A stretch of 64,000 nt of DNA, taken from contig NZ_CP178732.1 in the NCBI RefSeq assembly GCF_047324175.1, forward strand, positions 5,704,001 through 5,768,000, given 5' to 3'. A program made the position numbers and the translations under genes. The notes under the pieces were generated by a model. It saw nothing but the letters and a program-made list of their open reading frames with translations, was not told where the DNA came from and did not search any database. Shown here piece after piece: positions 15,543 to 24,094 of this stretch. Within the stretch, counting starts at the first letter, position 1, and every line of letters starts with the position of its first letter. This DNA is from Acerihabitans sp015654925. GTDB taxonomy: Bacteria > Pseudomonadota > Gammaproteobacteria > Enterobacterales > Enterobacteriaceae.

Positions 15543-17948
15543 TTAGAAATCGACGTTAAGTCCTAGCTGGAACGACCGGCCCGGCTCGACGGCCAGCGCC
15601 TGATTGGCGCTGTCCTGGGCGGTGACGTCCGTTAACTGACGGCTGCTCAGGTAGTCCCAATATTTACGATCGGTCAGATTATAGATTCCGCCGCTGAGTT
15701 TGACGTTTTTATTGATACGCCAATACGCGCTAAGATCCACCAGGCCGTAACCCGGCACCCGCATATATTCAGTGGTGGAATCGGCTAATTCACCGCCGGT
15801 ATTGGTATAACTTTGACGGTTGGTAGCCGTGGCGCGTTTACCTTTTTGGAAAGTGGAGGTAATCGCGGCGCCATAACGTTTGCCAGGATCATCCCAGGCA
15901 ATGCCCACAATCGCTTTCATCGGCGCCACGCTGTCTAAATCAACATATTCGTCGCCCAAATAGCTCGATTTGGATTTACCTTTGTTATACCCCACCGCAA
16001 ACGTGGCGCTTAAACCATTAACCTGCTCAAACCAAGTGCCGAAATTCACTTTACTGCTGAACTCGCCGCCATAAATAAACGCTTTATCGCGATTTTCCGC
16101 TTTATAGACCGTATAGATATTGCCGGGCACATTGGTAAATTGATCGGGGTTGGCGCTGCGCCCGTAGCGGGTATTGGCGATAAAGTTTTTATACGTGTTG
16201 TAAAACAGGGCGCTATTAAACGTCACGCCTTCGGTCATTTCGCCTTTCAGGCCCCATTCCACATTATTGCTGGTCTCGGTTTTCAGATCGGTATTGCCAA
16301 TCAGCGCATATTGCGCGCGGCCGGCATAGGACGACCCCAGATTCCATGAACCGTACAGCTGGCTGGCATCCGGGAATTGCGCCCCGCGTTTATATTGCAG
16401 ATAGGTGGCTAATTTGGGCGTAATTTCATACACGAAGCTGAGGGACGGCAGCACCTGGGTATCGCTGTTGGTTTTGCCATACAGGGTCTCCACATCGGAA
16501 CCGCTCAACACCTCGCTGTTGCTGGTCAAGCTGGTAAGATTGCGCGGTTTGCTGTTCTGGTAGACCGCCCGCACCCCGGGGGTGACCAACAGGCCATGGC
16601 CCGCCAGATCGAAACTCATCTCATCCTGGGCAAAGCCTCCCAGGGTGTAGGTCCTGCTATCGGCTTCCGGCTGCATAATGGCGGTAAAGATGGTAGGCGC
16701 GGGATATTGGGCGAACGGCCGCTCCGTCTGCGATTCGCGCGCGTTCAAACCAAAGCTGAGCGCATGGATGCCCACGGTTTTCAACAGCCGGGTATCAAAA
16801 CCATAGGTTTTGACATTGTAATCCGACAACACCCTTTCACGTTCGCTGGCCGAGATCGGCATATCGGTATTGTCATGGGCTTCGGCGTTTTGGAAGTAGA
16901 TCTGCGAATCCACCTCATCTACCCAGCCCAGGTCAATCGGCGTCCAGCGATCCTTAAGGCTCAGGCTCCAGCGGCGGGTGTCGCTTTGCTGTTGGGAAGT
17001 GCCGAGGATGGCGTTGCCGCTGGTATCCCAGGCGTCATAATGGGTATGGTTGGTCTTGTCGTAATAATCCACCGTACCGGTGAACTGGTGCTCTTCGTTC
17101 GGCTGCCAGATGCCGGTGGTCATAATAGCGGTCGAATGCCAATTGGCGGGAAAGGCATCCTGCGTATCGCTGTTATTGCGGGTTTGTTGTCCGTCCCGGC
17201 GGCTGATAACGATCAGGCCGCGCAGTTCCTCATCGCCCGCCGCCGCGGTAATGCCGTTATGCCAGGCGCGGTTGGCCGAATCATAATCGCTTTGATACCC
17301 GAAATAAGCGGGTTTTTTATAAGTGAGATAATCGTCCGGGGATTTGGGTAAAAATGAGACCAGGCCGCCGATGGAGCTGTTGGCGCGATCGGTAGGGGTC
17401 GCGCCGGAGGCGATATCCACCGTGCCGTACATATAGGGGTCGATATAATCACGGCCGATGCCGAAAGTGCCCAGGCCGGCGCGGCTGGCGTAGCTGCGCC
17501 CGGTGGCATTGGGCAGCGGGATGCCGTCTACATCCAGGGCGATGCGGTTGCTTTCCAGGCCGCGGATATTGTAGCCGGTATAACCGCTGCGATCGAAACC
17601 GCTTTTGCCCGCGGACGACCCGGCGCTCGACCCCGTGGCGCTGATTAGCGGCTGGTAGCGCATGATAGTGCCGAAATCATTGCCGCCCTGGCGCTGCATA
17701 TCATCGGCGCTGATGCGGGTAGAAGAACCGGCTTTTTTTTCCAGGTGGGGCGCGGTCACCTTCATCACATCTTCATCGCCCTTTTTATCCGCCGGCGGCA
17801 GCTTGTTATCAAGTTGCGCGGCGGCGGCGGCCGTGCCGCTGTCCGCAGCCATGGCATTAATAACGGGGAAAACAAAAAACGTGGATAAAATAAGGGTATT
17901 GAATGGGACTTTCCGCCCGGTTTTAATTAACCCTGTTTTAATGGACAT
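15543..17948 (-). CDS. hmuR: TonB-dependent haem/haemoprotein receptor
   Basis: An 801-residue outer membrane receptor. The start at 17948 lies behind GAGG and gives a signal peptide with a basic head (MSIKTGLIKTGRK) and a hydrophobic core (FNTLILSTFFVFPVINAMA). A long linker leads to the TonB box region near DVMKVTAP, then the plug domain (TRISADDMQRQGGNDFGTIM, NIRGLESNRIALDVDGIPLP) and a 22-strand barrel. The barrel has YKRGAQFPDASQLYG and GNTDLKTETSNNVEWG, which correspond to the FRAP and NPDL regions of haem receptors, as in HasR and HmuR, and it ends GLNVDF. It diverges from hmuSTUV, with Fur-like boxes between, so it would import haem under iron limitation. Confidence 0.85.
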   Translation of the reverse strand: MSIKTGLIKTGRKVPFNTLILSTFFVFPVINAMAADSGTAAAAAQLDNKLPPADKKGDEDVMKVTAPHLEKKAGSSTRISADDMQRQGGNDFGTIMRYQPLISATGSSAGSSAGKSGFDRSGYTGYNIRGLESNRIALDVDGIPLPNATGRSYASRAGLGTFGIGRDYIDPYMYGTVDIASGATPTDRANSSIGGLVSFLPKSPDDYLTYKKPAYFGYQSDYDSANRAWHNGITAAAGDEELRGLIVISRRDGQQTRNNSDTQDAFPANWHSTAIMTTGIWQPNEEHQFTGTVDYYDKTNHTHYDAWDTSGNAILGTSQQQSDTRRWSLSLKDRWTPIDLGWVDEVDSQIYFQNAEAHDNTDMPISASERERVLSDYNVKTYGFDTRLLKTVGIHALSFGLNARESQTERPFAQYPAPTIFTAIMQPEADSRTYTLGGFAQDEMSFDLAGHGLLVTPGVRAVYQNSKPRNLTSLTSNSEVLSGSDVETLYGKTNSDTQVLPSLSFVYEITPKLATYLQYKRGAQFPDASQLYGSWNLGSSYAGRAQYALIGNTDLKTETSNNVEWGLKGEMTEGVTFNSALFYNTYKNFIANTRYGRSANPDQFTNVPGNIYTVYKAENRDKAFIYGGEFSSKVNFGTWFEQVNGLSATFAVGYNKGKSKSSYLGDEYVDLDSVAPMKAIVGIAWDDPGKRYGAAITSTFQKGKRATATNRQSYTNTGGELADSTTEYMRVPGYGLVDLSAYWRINKNVKLSGGIYNLTDRKYWDYLSSRQLTDVTAQDSANQALAVEPGRSFQLGLNVDF

Positions 17949-18135
17949 AGTGTAGCCTCGAACCTGACGCATTATAAAATTTGCTCAACCATTGCCGGAG
18001 TATTAATAGGGATATACAATCCATCATCCGCTTTTTATTATTAGTAGATCGATCCTGCCTTCCATTGCGTGAATAATAATTAATCCGCAATAACATCAAT
18101 TTAAATACGGCTATATTCTCGTAGCCAGCCGGCTT

Positions 18136-18158
18136 AATCCTTATTAGCAATAAGGATT
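18136..18158. promoter_or_regulatory. Perfect dyad in the hmuR leader
   Basis: AATCCTTATT, AGC, AATAAGGATT: ten-base perfect arms, extended by one more pair outside. There is no T-run, so a protein-binding site is more likely than a terminator. It lies about 190 bases upstream of hmuR. The sequence does not match the Fur box. Confidence 0.5.
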
Positions 18159-18252
18159 ACGACCGGTAGTAGGTATATATAAGGTTATTTGTGGGGTTAT
18201 TTATCCCTAAAAAAATCATGGCTAATCATTTAATCCGTCTTTTAGCAACAAA

Positions 18253-18290
18253 TGATAACGATAATATTTACGATAACAGAAATCATTATC
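18253..18290. promoter_or_regulatory. Two Fur-like boxes
   Basis: The second box at 18272-18290, GATAACAGAAATCATTATC, agrees at 15 of 19 positions with the Fur consensus. The first, at 18253-18269 (TGATAACGATAATATTT), is a partial box in the same AT-rich run. They lie 120 to 160 bases before hmuS, in the divergent promoter region, so iron repression of the locus is expected. Confidence 0.7.
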
Positions 18291-18413
18291 ATCTTTATAC
18301 ATTTTTACGTTATATTTGCAACTAGTTAACGCCAAACTGGTTACGTCATTGTTACGCAGCCGCTTTCGGCAGGCCCTTTTCCGTAACCTTATAGTGCAAA
18401 GGAAACCAGACCA

Positions 18414-19445
18414 ATGAACGAGCGCTATCAGCACTATTTACAGCTTAAGCAGCGGCACCCAAAAAAATATGCCCGCGAACTGGCCCAGTTGATGGCCATC
18501 AGCGAGGCGGAATTGACCTGGGCCAGGATCGGCCATGAAGCGCAGCGCCTTGCCTGCGATATGCCCCGGCTGTTAAAAGCCCTTGCCCCGCTGGGCGAAA
18601 CCAAGTCCATCACCCGTAATGAATATGCGGTACATGAACAGCTTGGCCGTTACGATAACCTGCATCTGGGGGAGCGCGGCGGGCTGGTGCTCAATCCGCG
18701 GGCGCTGGATTTGCGCCTGTCGCTCAGCCAGTGGAACTGCGCATTTGCCCTGCATGAAGCTAGCCCGCGGGGGCCTCGGCACAGCGTGCAGATCTTCGAT
18801 CATCAGGGCGATGCGGTGCTGAAAATTTATGCCACCGACCAGACCGATATGGCGGCCTGGCAACAGCTGCTGGCCGATTTTGCCAGTCAGGACGAAACGC
18901 CGCCGGCGTTGGCGCCGGCGGTGCGCGCCGTTGCCCAGACCGCAGAGGATACGCAGCGCGTGGAGTCGGACTGGCGCGCCATGACCGACGTTCATCAATT
19001 CTTCCCGCTGCTTAAACGCCACGGCCTGACGCGTCAACAGGCGTTTCGCGCCGTCAGCGACGATTTGGCCCGCCAGGTGGACAACAATTCGCTCAACCAG
19101 GTGTTGCAGGCGGCCATGGCCGAGGCGAATGAAATCATGATTTTTGTCGGTAATCGCGGCTGCATCCAGATTTTCACCGGCGTTATCGAGCAGGTGACGC
19201 CGATGGATAATTGGCTCAACGTCTTTAACCGCCGGTTTACGCTGCATTTGCAACAGCAAGCCATTGCGGAAAGCTGGGTCACCCATAAACCGACCCGCGA
19301 CGGCATGGTCACCAGCCTGGAACTGTTCGCCGCGGACGGTACCCAGATTGCGCAGCTTTATGGCCAGCGCACCGAAGGCCAGCCCGAGCAGGCCCAATGG
19401 CGGGCGCAAATGGCCCAATTAACGCAAAAAGGCGTGCCGGTATGA
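18414..19445 (+). CDS. hmuS: Haemin-degrading/haem-trafficking factor
   Basis: A 343-residue protein of the HemS/ChuS/HmuS family, made of two similar halves. The N-terminal half has LGRYDNLHLGERGGLVLNPRALDLRLSLSQWNCAF; the second has IMIFVGNRGCIQIFTGVIEQ and WLNVFNRRFTLHLQQQAIAESWVTHKPT. The His and Arg residues used for haem binding in the family appear to be kept. It works in the cytoplasm on haem delivered by HmuTUV, either carrying or opening the ring to release iron. It is first in the hmuSTUV operon, and its stop overlaps the hmuT start by four bases (ATGA). Fur boxes lie upstream. Confidence 0.9.
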   Translation: MNERYQHYLQLKQRHPKKYARELAQLMAISEAELTWARIGHEAQRLACDMPRLLKALAPLGETKSITRNEYAVHEQLGRYDNLHLGERGGLVLNPRALDLRLSLSQWNCAFALHEASPRGPRHSVQIFDHQGDAVLKIYATDQTDMAAWQQLLADFASQDETPPALAPAVRAVAQTAEDTQRVESDWRAMTDVHQFFPLLKRHGLTRQQAFRAVSDDLARQVDNNSLNQVLQAAMAEANEIMIFVGNRGCIQIFTGVIEQVTPMDNWLNVFNRRFTLHLQQQAIAESWVTHKPTRDGMVTSLELFAADGTQIAQLYGQRTEGQPEQAQWRAQMAQLTQKGVPV

Positions 19446-20257
19446 AACTATGGCTAATTGTTTTGCTGGCCCTGCCGTGCTCCCTGCTGGCCCAGACGCG
19501 CATCGTCAGCATCGGCGGCGACGTAACGGAAATCATCTATGCCCTCGGCGCGGGCGATCGGCTGGTGGCGCGTGACAGCACCAGCCTGCATCCAGCTGAA
19601 ACCGCCGCGCTGCCCGACGTGGGATATATGCGCCAGCTCAATGCCGAAGGCATCCTCTCCATGCGCCCGACCCTGGTGATCGCCAGCGCCTTATCCAAAC
19701 CATCGCTGGCGTTGCAGCAGGTGGCCGGGAGCGGCGTAAAGGTGGTTACCGTACCCGGCGAACCTGATGTCGCCACCATCGGCCGCAAGATCAGCACTAT
19801 CGCCGCGGCGCTGGATCTGCGCGGCCAGGGGGAGGCGCTGGATGAAAAAATCAGCCGCGAGCTGGCGGCAATCCCCACCGCGCCGCTGCCGGTGAAAGTG
19901 CTGTTTATCTTTAACCATAGCGGCATGAGCACTATGGCCGCCGGCCAGGATACCGCGGCGGACGCGATGATTCGCAGCGCCGGTCTGCAAAACGCCATGC
20001 AGGGATTCAAGCATTATCAACCGCTGTCGCAAGAGGGCGTGATCGGCAGTGCGCCGGATCTGGTGCTGATTACCACCGACGGAATAAAAACCCTGGGCGG
20101 AGAAGACCACGTCTGGCAATTGCCGGGACTGGCATTAACCCCTGCGGGCCGCGAGCATCGGCTGTTGGTGCTCGATGATATGGCCGTGCTCGGATTTGGC
20201 CTGTCGACGCCAGAGGCGATTACCCGCCTGCGCCAAACCGCCGAAGCGTTGCCATGA
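19442..20257 (+). CDS. hmuT: Haem ABC transporter periplasmic binding protein
   Basis: A 271-residue protein starting at the ATG that overlaps the hmuS stop. The signal peptide is MKLWLIVLLALPCSLLAQT. The mature protein opens RIVSIGGDVTEIIYALGAGDRLVARDSTS, the class III binding-protein signature, and has DVGYMRQLNAEGILSMRPTLVIAS. Class III proteins use two rigid lobes joined by one helix. The haem-ligating tyrosine of family members may be the Tyr of GYMRQL. It hands haem to HmuU in the inner membrane. Operon position and length agree with HmuT. Confidence 0.9.
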   Translation: MKLWLIVLLALPCSLLAQTRIVSIGGDVTEIIYALGAGDRLVARDSTSLHPAETAALPDVGYMRQLNAEGILSMRPTLVIASALSKPSLALQQVAGSGVKVVTVPGEPDVATIGRKISTIAAALDLRGQGEALDEKISRELAAIPTAPLPVKVLFIFNHSGMSTMAAGQDTAADAMIRSAGLQNAMQGFKHYQPLSQEGVIGSAPDLVLITTDGIKTLGGEDHVWQLPGLALTPAGREHRLLVLDDMAVLGFGLSTPEAITRLRQTAEALP

Positions 20258-20267
20258 GCATGCCGCC

Positions 20268-21272
20268 ATGCTAATCCATCCCAAGCCCCGCCGCTTTTTG
20301 CTGCTGCTGGCCCTGGCCTTGGTGGGGCTGGGGGCGCTGGCCGTCAATACCGGCGCAATGCATCTTTCGCTGCCGGCATTATGGCGAACGCCGTTTGACG
20401 CCCCGTTATGGCATATCTGGTGGAATATCCGCCTGCCGCGCGTACTGCTGGCGGTAGTGGTGGGCGCGGCGCTGGCGCTATCCGGCGGGGTAATGCAGGG
20501 GTTGTTTCGCAACCCGCTGGCGGACCCCGGGCTGCTGGGCATCAGCAGCGGCGCGGCGCTGGCGGTGGCTTTTTCAGTGGTCCTGCCGCTGGGGCTGCCG
20601 CCGCTGCTGGCGCTCTATTCGCCCATGCTGGCGGCCTTTATCGGCAGTCTGGCGATTACCGTGGTGATTTTTACCCTGGGCCGGCCCGGCCACAGTTCTC
20701 TTTCGCGCTTATTACTGCTGGGGATTGCCATCAACACCCTGTGCGGCGCGGCGATAGGCGTGCTGTCATGGATAAGCGACGACCGCCAACTGCGCCAGCT
20801 GTCGCTGTGGGGCATGGGTAGCCTGGGCCAGTCGCAGTGGTCCACGGTGCTGGCCTGCGCGTCGCTGGTACTGCCCGCGATCCTGGTCATCCAGCGGCAG
20901 GCGGCGCGCCTGAATTTACTCCAGTTGGGCGACGAAGAAGCGCATTATCTCGGAGTGGATGTACGTCGCACCCAGCGGCGGTTACTGATGCTCAGCGCCC
21001 TGCTGGTAGCCGCTTCGGTGGCGGTCAGCGGCATTATCGGCTTTGTGGGGCTGGTGATCCCCCATCTGGTGCGCATGTGCCTGGGCGCCGATCACCGCTG
21101 GCTGCTGCCGGGCGCCACCCTGGCCGGCGCCGCGCTGCTGTTGCTGGCGGATACCATCGCCCGTACGGTGGTGGCCCCGGCCGAAATGCCGGTGGGATTA
21201 TTGACCAGCCTGCTGGGCGGCCCCTGGTTTCTCTGGCTGATCTTGCGCCGCCGCGGAGGCTATGATGACTGA
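20268..21272 (+). CDS. hmuU: Haem ABC transporter permease
   Basis: A 334-residue FecCD-type permease with about ten membrane helices. The start at 20268 (MLIHPKPRRFLLLLALALVG) fits the family and the 10-base gap after hmuT; an earlier in-frame ATG would overlap hmuT deeply. Typical segments are RLPRVLLAVVVGAALALSGGVMQGLFRNPLADPGLLGISSGAALAV and GIIGFVGLVIPHLVRMCLGADHRWLLP, the latter including the coupling loop that meets the ATPase. The end overlaps hmuV by 11 bases, so the two are translationally coupled. Confidence 0.92.
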   Translation: MLIHPKPRRFLLLLALALVGLGALAVNTGAMHLSLPALWRTPFDAPLWHIWWNIRLPRVLLAVVVGAALALSGGVMQGLFRNPLADPGLLGISSGAALAVAFSVVLPLGLPPLLALYSPMLAAFIGSLAITVVIFTLGRPGHSSLSRLLLLGIAINTLCGAAIGVLSWISDDRQLRQLSLWGMGSLGQSQWSTVLACASLVLPAILVIQRQAARLNLLQLGDEEAHYLGVDVRRTQRRLLMLSALLVAASVAVSGIIGFVGLVIPHLVRMCLGADHRWLLPGATLAGAALLLLADTIARTVVAPAEMPVGLLTSLLGGPWFLWLILRRRGGYDD

Positions 21273-22044
21273 GGGATTAATCGCCGACGGGGTCGGCTAC
21301 CGCCTGCCCCGGCGCGAGCTGCTGAAGGATATTTCGTTATCCCTGTCGCCCGGTGAAATGGTGTCGCTGATTGGCCCCAACGGGGCCGGTAAATCCACCC
21401 TATTACGCCTGCTGACCGGCTACCTGGCTCCCAGCGAGGGAATATGCCGCCTGGCGGGACGCCCGTTGCAGCTTTGGCGGACGGAGGAACTGTCACGGGT
21501 GCGCGCGGTTATGCGCCAGCAAAGCAGCCTGGCCTTTCCGTTTACCGTGGCCGAAGTGGTGGCCATGGGCCGCGCGCCCTGGCAAAAGCACCCTACCCGC
21601 GGCACGGTGGAGGAGATAATGGCGTTTACCGGCTGCGACGCCCTGGCCGGGCGCGATTTCCGCCGGCTGTCCGGCGGCGAGCAGCAGCGGGTACAGCTGG
21701 CGCGGACGCTGGCGCAATTATGGCAAGACGACGGCCCCGCCGGCTGGCTATTCCTTGATGAACCCACCTCCGCTCTCGATCTTTATCATCAACAGCATAT
21801 CCTGCGCCTGCTGCGGCAATTAACGTTAACCGGCCGCCTGACGGTATGCTGCGTGCTGCACGATCTCAATCTTGCCGCGCTATGGTCGGATCGGATTTTA
21901 CTGTTGCACGCAGGAGAACTGGTGGCGAGCGGCACGCCCGGCCAGGTATTGACCGAAACGGCGCTCAGGCATTGGTATCAGGCGGATCTGGAGGTGCGTC
22001 CCCATGGGGAATACGGGGTGCCGCAAATCTCCCTGCGCCGTTGA
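21262..22044 (+). CDS. hmuV: Haem ABC transporter ATPase
   Basis: A 260-residue ABC ATPase. The Walker A motif GPNGAGKST is at residues 38-46, the signature is RLSGGEQQRVQLARTLAQL, the Walker B region is WLFLDEPTSALDL, and the H-loop histidine is in CVLHDLNLAA. The start is either of two adjacent ATG codons at 21262 and 21265. It overlaps the end of hmuU, as expected for a subunit that must be made with its permease. It powers haem import across the inner membrane. Confidence 0.93.
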   Translation: MMTEGLIADGVGYRLPRRELLKDISLSLSPGEMVSLIGPNGAGKSTLLRLLTGYLAPSEGICRLAGRPLQLWRTEELSRVRAVMRQQSSLAFPFTVAEVVAMGRAPWQKHPTRGTVEEIMAFTGCDALAGRDFRRLSGGEQQRVQLARTLAQLWQDDGPAGWLFLDEPTSALDLYHQQHILRLLRQLTLTGRLTVCCVLHDLNLAALWSDRILLLHAGELVASGTPGQVLTETALRHWYQADLEVRPHGEYGVPQISLRR

Positions 22045-22116
22045 GCGGACGGTAAATCCCGGCTATGCCGAACTTTCATTGCCGGGGGTTCCCGTATGGA
22101 TATGATTCTGACCCCG

Positions 22117-22565
22117 TCAAATCTGGGTCTGCGTCCGCTGCGAAGAATAAAACGACGGGGCCTGCCCCAGCGTCCGCTTAAACATGGTGGCGAATGCGGC
22201 GCTGCTTTCATAACCGGTATCCAGCGCGATGGCGGTAATCGGCTCGCCTTCAATCAACCTTGCCAGCGCCAGCACAATGCAGGCCCGGCGGCGCCATTCC
22301 GCAAACGACAGACCGGTCTGGACGCGGAAAAAACGCCTGAAGGTGCTTTGACTCATAAACAGGGCGGCACCCATACGGCATGCTGGGGCGGCACGATCCA
22401 ATCGCCGGTGCTGGTATGGACATGCATGACGCCCGACGCCCCATAAAGCAACTGGGCGCGCCGATGCCGATGCAACGGCAGCAGGAAACCCCGCGGATAA
22501 TCGGTACCAATCGCTACCACCGGGCGATCTATCTGGTCGACTTTATCAATGTGAACATTATACAT
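22117..22565 (-). pseudogene. AraC family regulator with internal deletion
   Basis: The first frame, from the ATG at 22565, is the start of an AraC cupin domain (PRGFLLPLHRHRRAQLLYGASGVMHVHTSTGDWIVPPQHAVWVPP) and stops soon after. In another frame the DNA goes straight on with the C-terminal helix-turn-helix: LFMSQSTFRRFFRVQTGLSFAEWRRRACIVLALARLIEG and DTGYESSAAFATMFKRTLGQAPS, ending near 22117. In an intact protein some 100 residues lie between these two blocks. So a deletion near 22350-22365 joined the ends out of frame. The product would lack DNA binding. Confidence 0.8.
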
Positions 22566-22734
22566 TCTCTGCCCGGCATAGCCCGATTGACCGATGCTAA
22601 ATAATAGATGATTGGTATTATTAAGTAAACGTCAAACCAGGGGATTATTATTATTTCCATTAATCATGCTCGCTAATAGCATTATTAATTTCGTCGTCTT
22701 CTTTAAAGCAATTACATCTTTGGGCTGCGTCCAT

Positions 22735-23523
22735 ATGCAAGAAATTATCATTATCCTTAGCGCCGGAATTGTTACCGGCATGACCACCATTATGTGCGGA
22801 TTCGGCGGCGGTTTTATCGTGGTGCCCTTTGTTTATCATATTGTTGCGCTTAATCCTGGCCTATCCCATTACGCCATGCATATTGCGGTCGCCACGTCTA
22901 CCGCGGTAATGATCGTTAATTCTTCCTACGCCACTTTCAGCCAGTGGCGTGGCGGCCATTTACTGAAAGAAACGGTATTGCCGATAATCGTATTTATCGC
23001 CGCCGGCGCCCTTGGCGGCGCGTTATTATCCCGGTACTTAACCGATAATACCGTTCGTTTGCTGTTTATAGTGTATATGCTCGCAACCATTGTTGATTGC
23101 CTGTTTCGCCGCGGGTTTATTGATAAAGCCGATAAAAGGCCGCTTTCCGCCCGCGTCTCGGCCTGGGGAGGATTTATTATCGGGGCCATCGCCGCCCTGC
23201 TGGGCGTAGGCGGCAGCGTGATGACGGTGCCCCTGCTACGCCGGCATGGCTACGAAATGAGATATTGCGTCAGCGCCGCCAATCCGTTGTCTGTGCCGGT
23301 GGCGATTTTAGGTTCGGTGGTGTATGCCATCACGGCATACGGTCAACATCCGGGGCCAGAATATATCGGATTTATTAATATAAAAATATTGGTTTTACTG
23401 ATCATAACCGGTTTTATCGGTATTTATATCGCGAAAAAATTTATCCCCAGAATCCGCGATCGGCTACATGCCAAAATATATGTATTTTTATTGCTGGTAG
23501 TGCTCACCGCTATGGTGTTTTAG
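22735..23523 (+). CDS. TauE/SafE family anion permease
   Basis: A 262-residue membrane protein with about eight helices. The start at 22735 (MQEIIIILSAGIVTG) matches the family length; an in-frame ATG at 22612 would add 41 residues that include an extra hydrophobic stretch. The signature GMTTIMCGFGGGFIVVPF in the first half is repeated in GAIAALLGVGGSVMTVPLL in the second. Members export sulfite, sulfoacetate or other organosulfur anions, or carry other small anions. It stands alone with an AT-rich upstream region, so the substrate cannot be inferred from neighbours. Confidence 0.85.
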   Translation: MQEIIIILSAGIVTGMTTIMCGFGGGFIVVPFVYHIVALNPGLSHYAMHIAVATSTAVMIVNSSYATFSQWRGGHLLKETVLPIIVFIAAGALGGALLSRYLTDNTVRLLFIVYMLATIVDCLFRRGFIDKADKRPLSARVSAWGGFIIGAIAALLGVGGSVMTVPLLRRHGYEMRYCVSAANPLSVPVAILGSVVYAITAYGQHPGPEYIGFINIKILVLLIITGFIGIYIAKKFIPRIRDRLHAKIYVFLLLVVLTAMVF

Positions 23524-23587
23524 CCCACGGACCGCCATGGCGTCTTTCCAGACTCTCAGGCCGCTGGATTTCTTTTGCAACCTCCCT

Positions 23588-23603
23588 GAAAACACCGGTT
23601 TTC
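23588..23603. promoter_or_regulatory. Candidate upstream LacI-type operator
   Basis: GAAAAC, ACCG, GTTTTC: perfect six-base arms. It resembles the downstream dyad at 23690-23703 and lies about 100 bases from it, a spacing that would suit a DNA loop made by a LacI-family repressor. Confidence 0.4.
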
Positions 23604-23613
23604 CTGGCCATTA

Positions 23614-23629
23614 CGTGATCTTTTTCACA
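23614..23629. promoter_or_regulatory. CRP site of the PTS operon
   Basis: CGTGATCTTTTTCACA keeps the TGTGA-N6-TCACA pattern with a single mismatch. It lies between the two LacI-type dyads, 126 bases before the first PTS gene, where cAMP-CRP activation of a sugar operon is expected. Confidence 0.65.
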
Positions 23630-23689
23630 GATCTCCGCCCTCATGATATCCGTTTCTTGAAAGCCCTCACAAATCCTGGCCAAACTCAT

Positions 23690-23703
23690 GGAAACCGGTT
23701 TCC
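23690..23703. promoter_or_regulatory. LacI-type operator of the PTS operon
   Basis: GGAAACCGGTTTCC is a perfect 14-base palindrome with the central CG typical of LacI/GalR operators. It lies 52 bases before the IIB gene, after the likely promoter, and the operon ends with a LacI-type repressor gene. Confidence 0.7.
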
Positions 23704-23754
23704 GTTTTGTATCCAATGGCGGCGGATAACCACTAATTCCCCCAAGGGTGACAA

Positions 23755-24060
23755 ATGAAAAACATCATGTTGTGTTGTTCCGCCGGAATGTCCACCAGCA
23801 TGCTGGTGAGAAAGATGCAGGCCGAGGCTGAAAAACGCGGGTTGGAAATAAAAATCGATGCGTATGGCGTGAGCGAATTCGACGAACAGTTTGCCCGTTA
23901 TCAGGTCGTACTGCTGGGCCCGCAGGTAAAATATATGCTCGAAACCCTGGCGGAAAAAACGGCGGAGCGCGACATACCGGTGGCCGCCATCGATATGATG
24001 GATTATGGCATGCAGCGTGGCGACAAAGTGCTCGATTTCGCCCTGTCCCTGATTAAATGA
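23755..24060 (+). CDS. PTS IIB component, lactose/cellobiose class
   Basis: A 101-residue cytosolic IIB protein. The N-terminal MLCCSAGMSTSMLVRKM is the phosphocysteine loop of the class, with the active cysteine at residue 8. YQVVLLGPQVKYML is the usual second motif. It passes phosphate from the IIA protein (26829-27143) to sugar bound by the IIC protein. It is the first gene of the operon, 34 bases before the IIC gene, and follows a CRP site and LacI-type operators. Confidence 0.92.
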   Translation: MKNIMLCCSAGMSTSMLVRKMQAEAEKRGLEIKIDAYGVSEFDEQFARYQVVLLGPQVKYMLETLAEKTAERDIPVAAIDMMDYGMQRGDKVLDFALSLIK

Positions 24061-24094
24061 CCCCCCCTTCGAATAACCATCATAGGACGACACC

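Larger units (their letters stand above)
17949..18413. other. Divergent hmuR-hmuS regulatory region
   Basis: A 465-base AT-rich gap without a credible gene. It holds Fur-like boxes on the hmuS side (18253-18290) and an 11-bp-arm dyad on the hmuR side (about 18135-18159). The rest shows no clear structure. Confidence 0.6.

Noticed and set aside
16596..17351. Plus-strand open frame (251 codons) opposite hmuR
   Set aside because: Antisense to the receptor barrel region, no motif, no start signal.
18573..19418. Minus-strand open frame (281 codons) opposite hmuS
   Set aside because: Antisense shadow of a recognised gene; Arg/His/Gln-rich with no family features.
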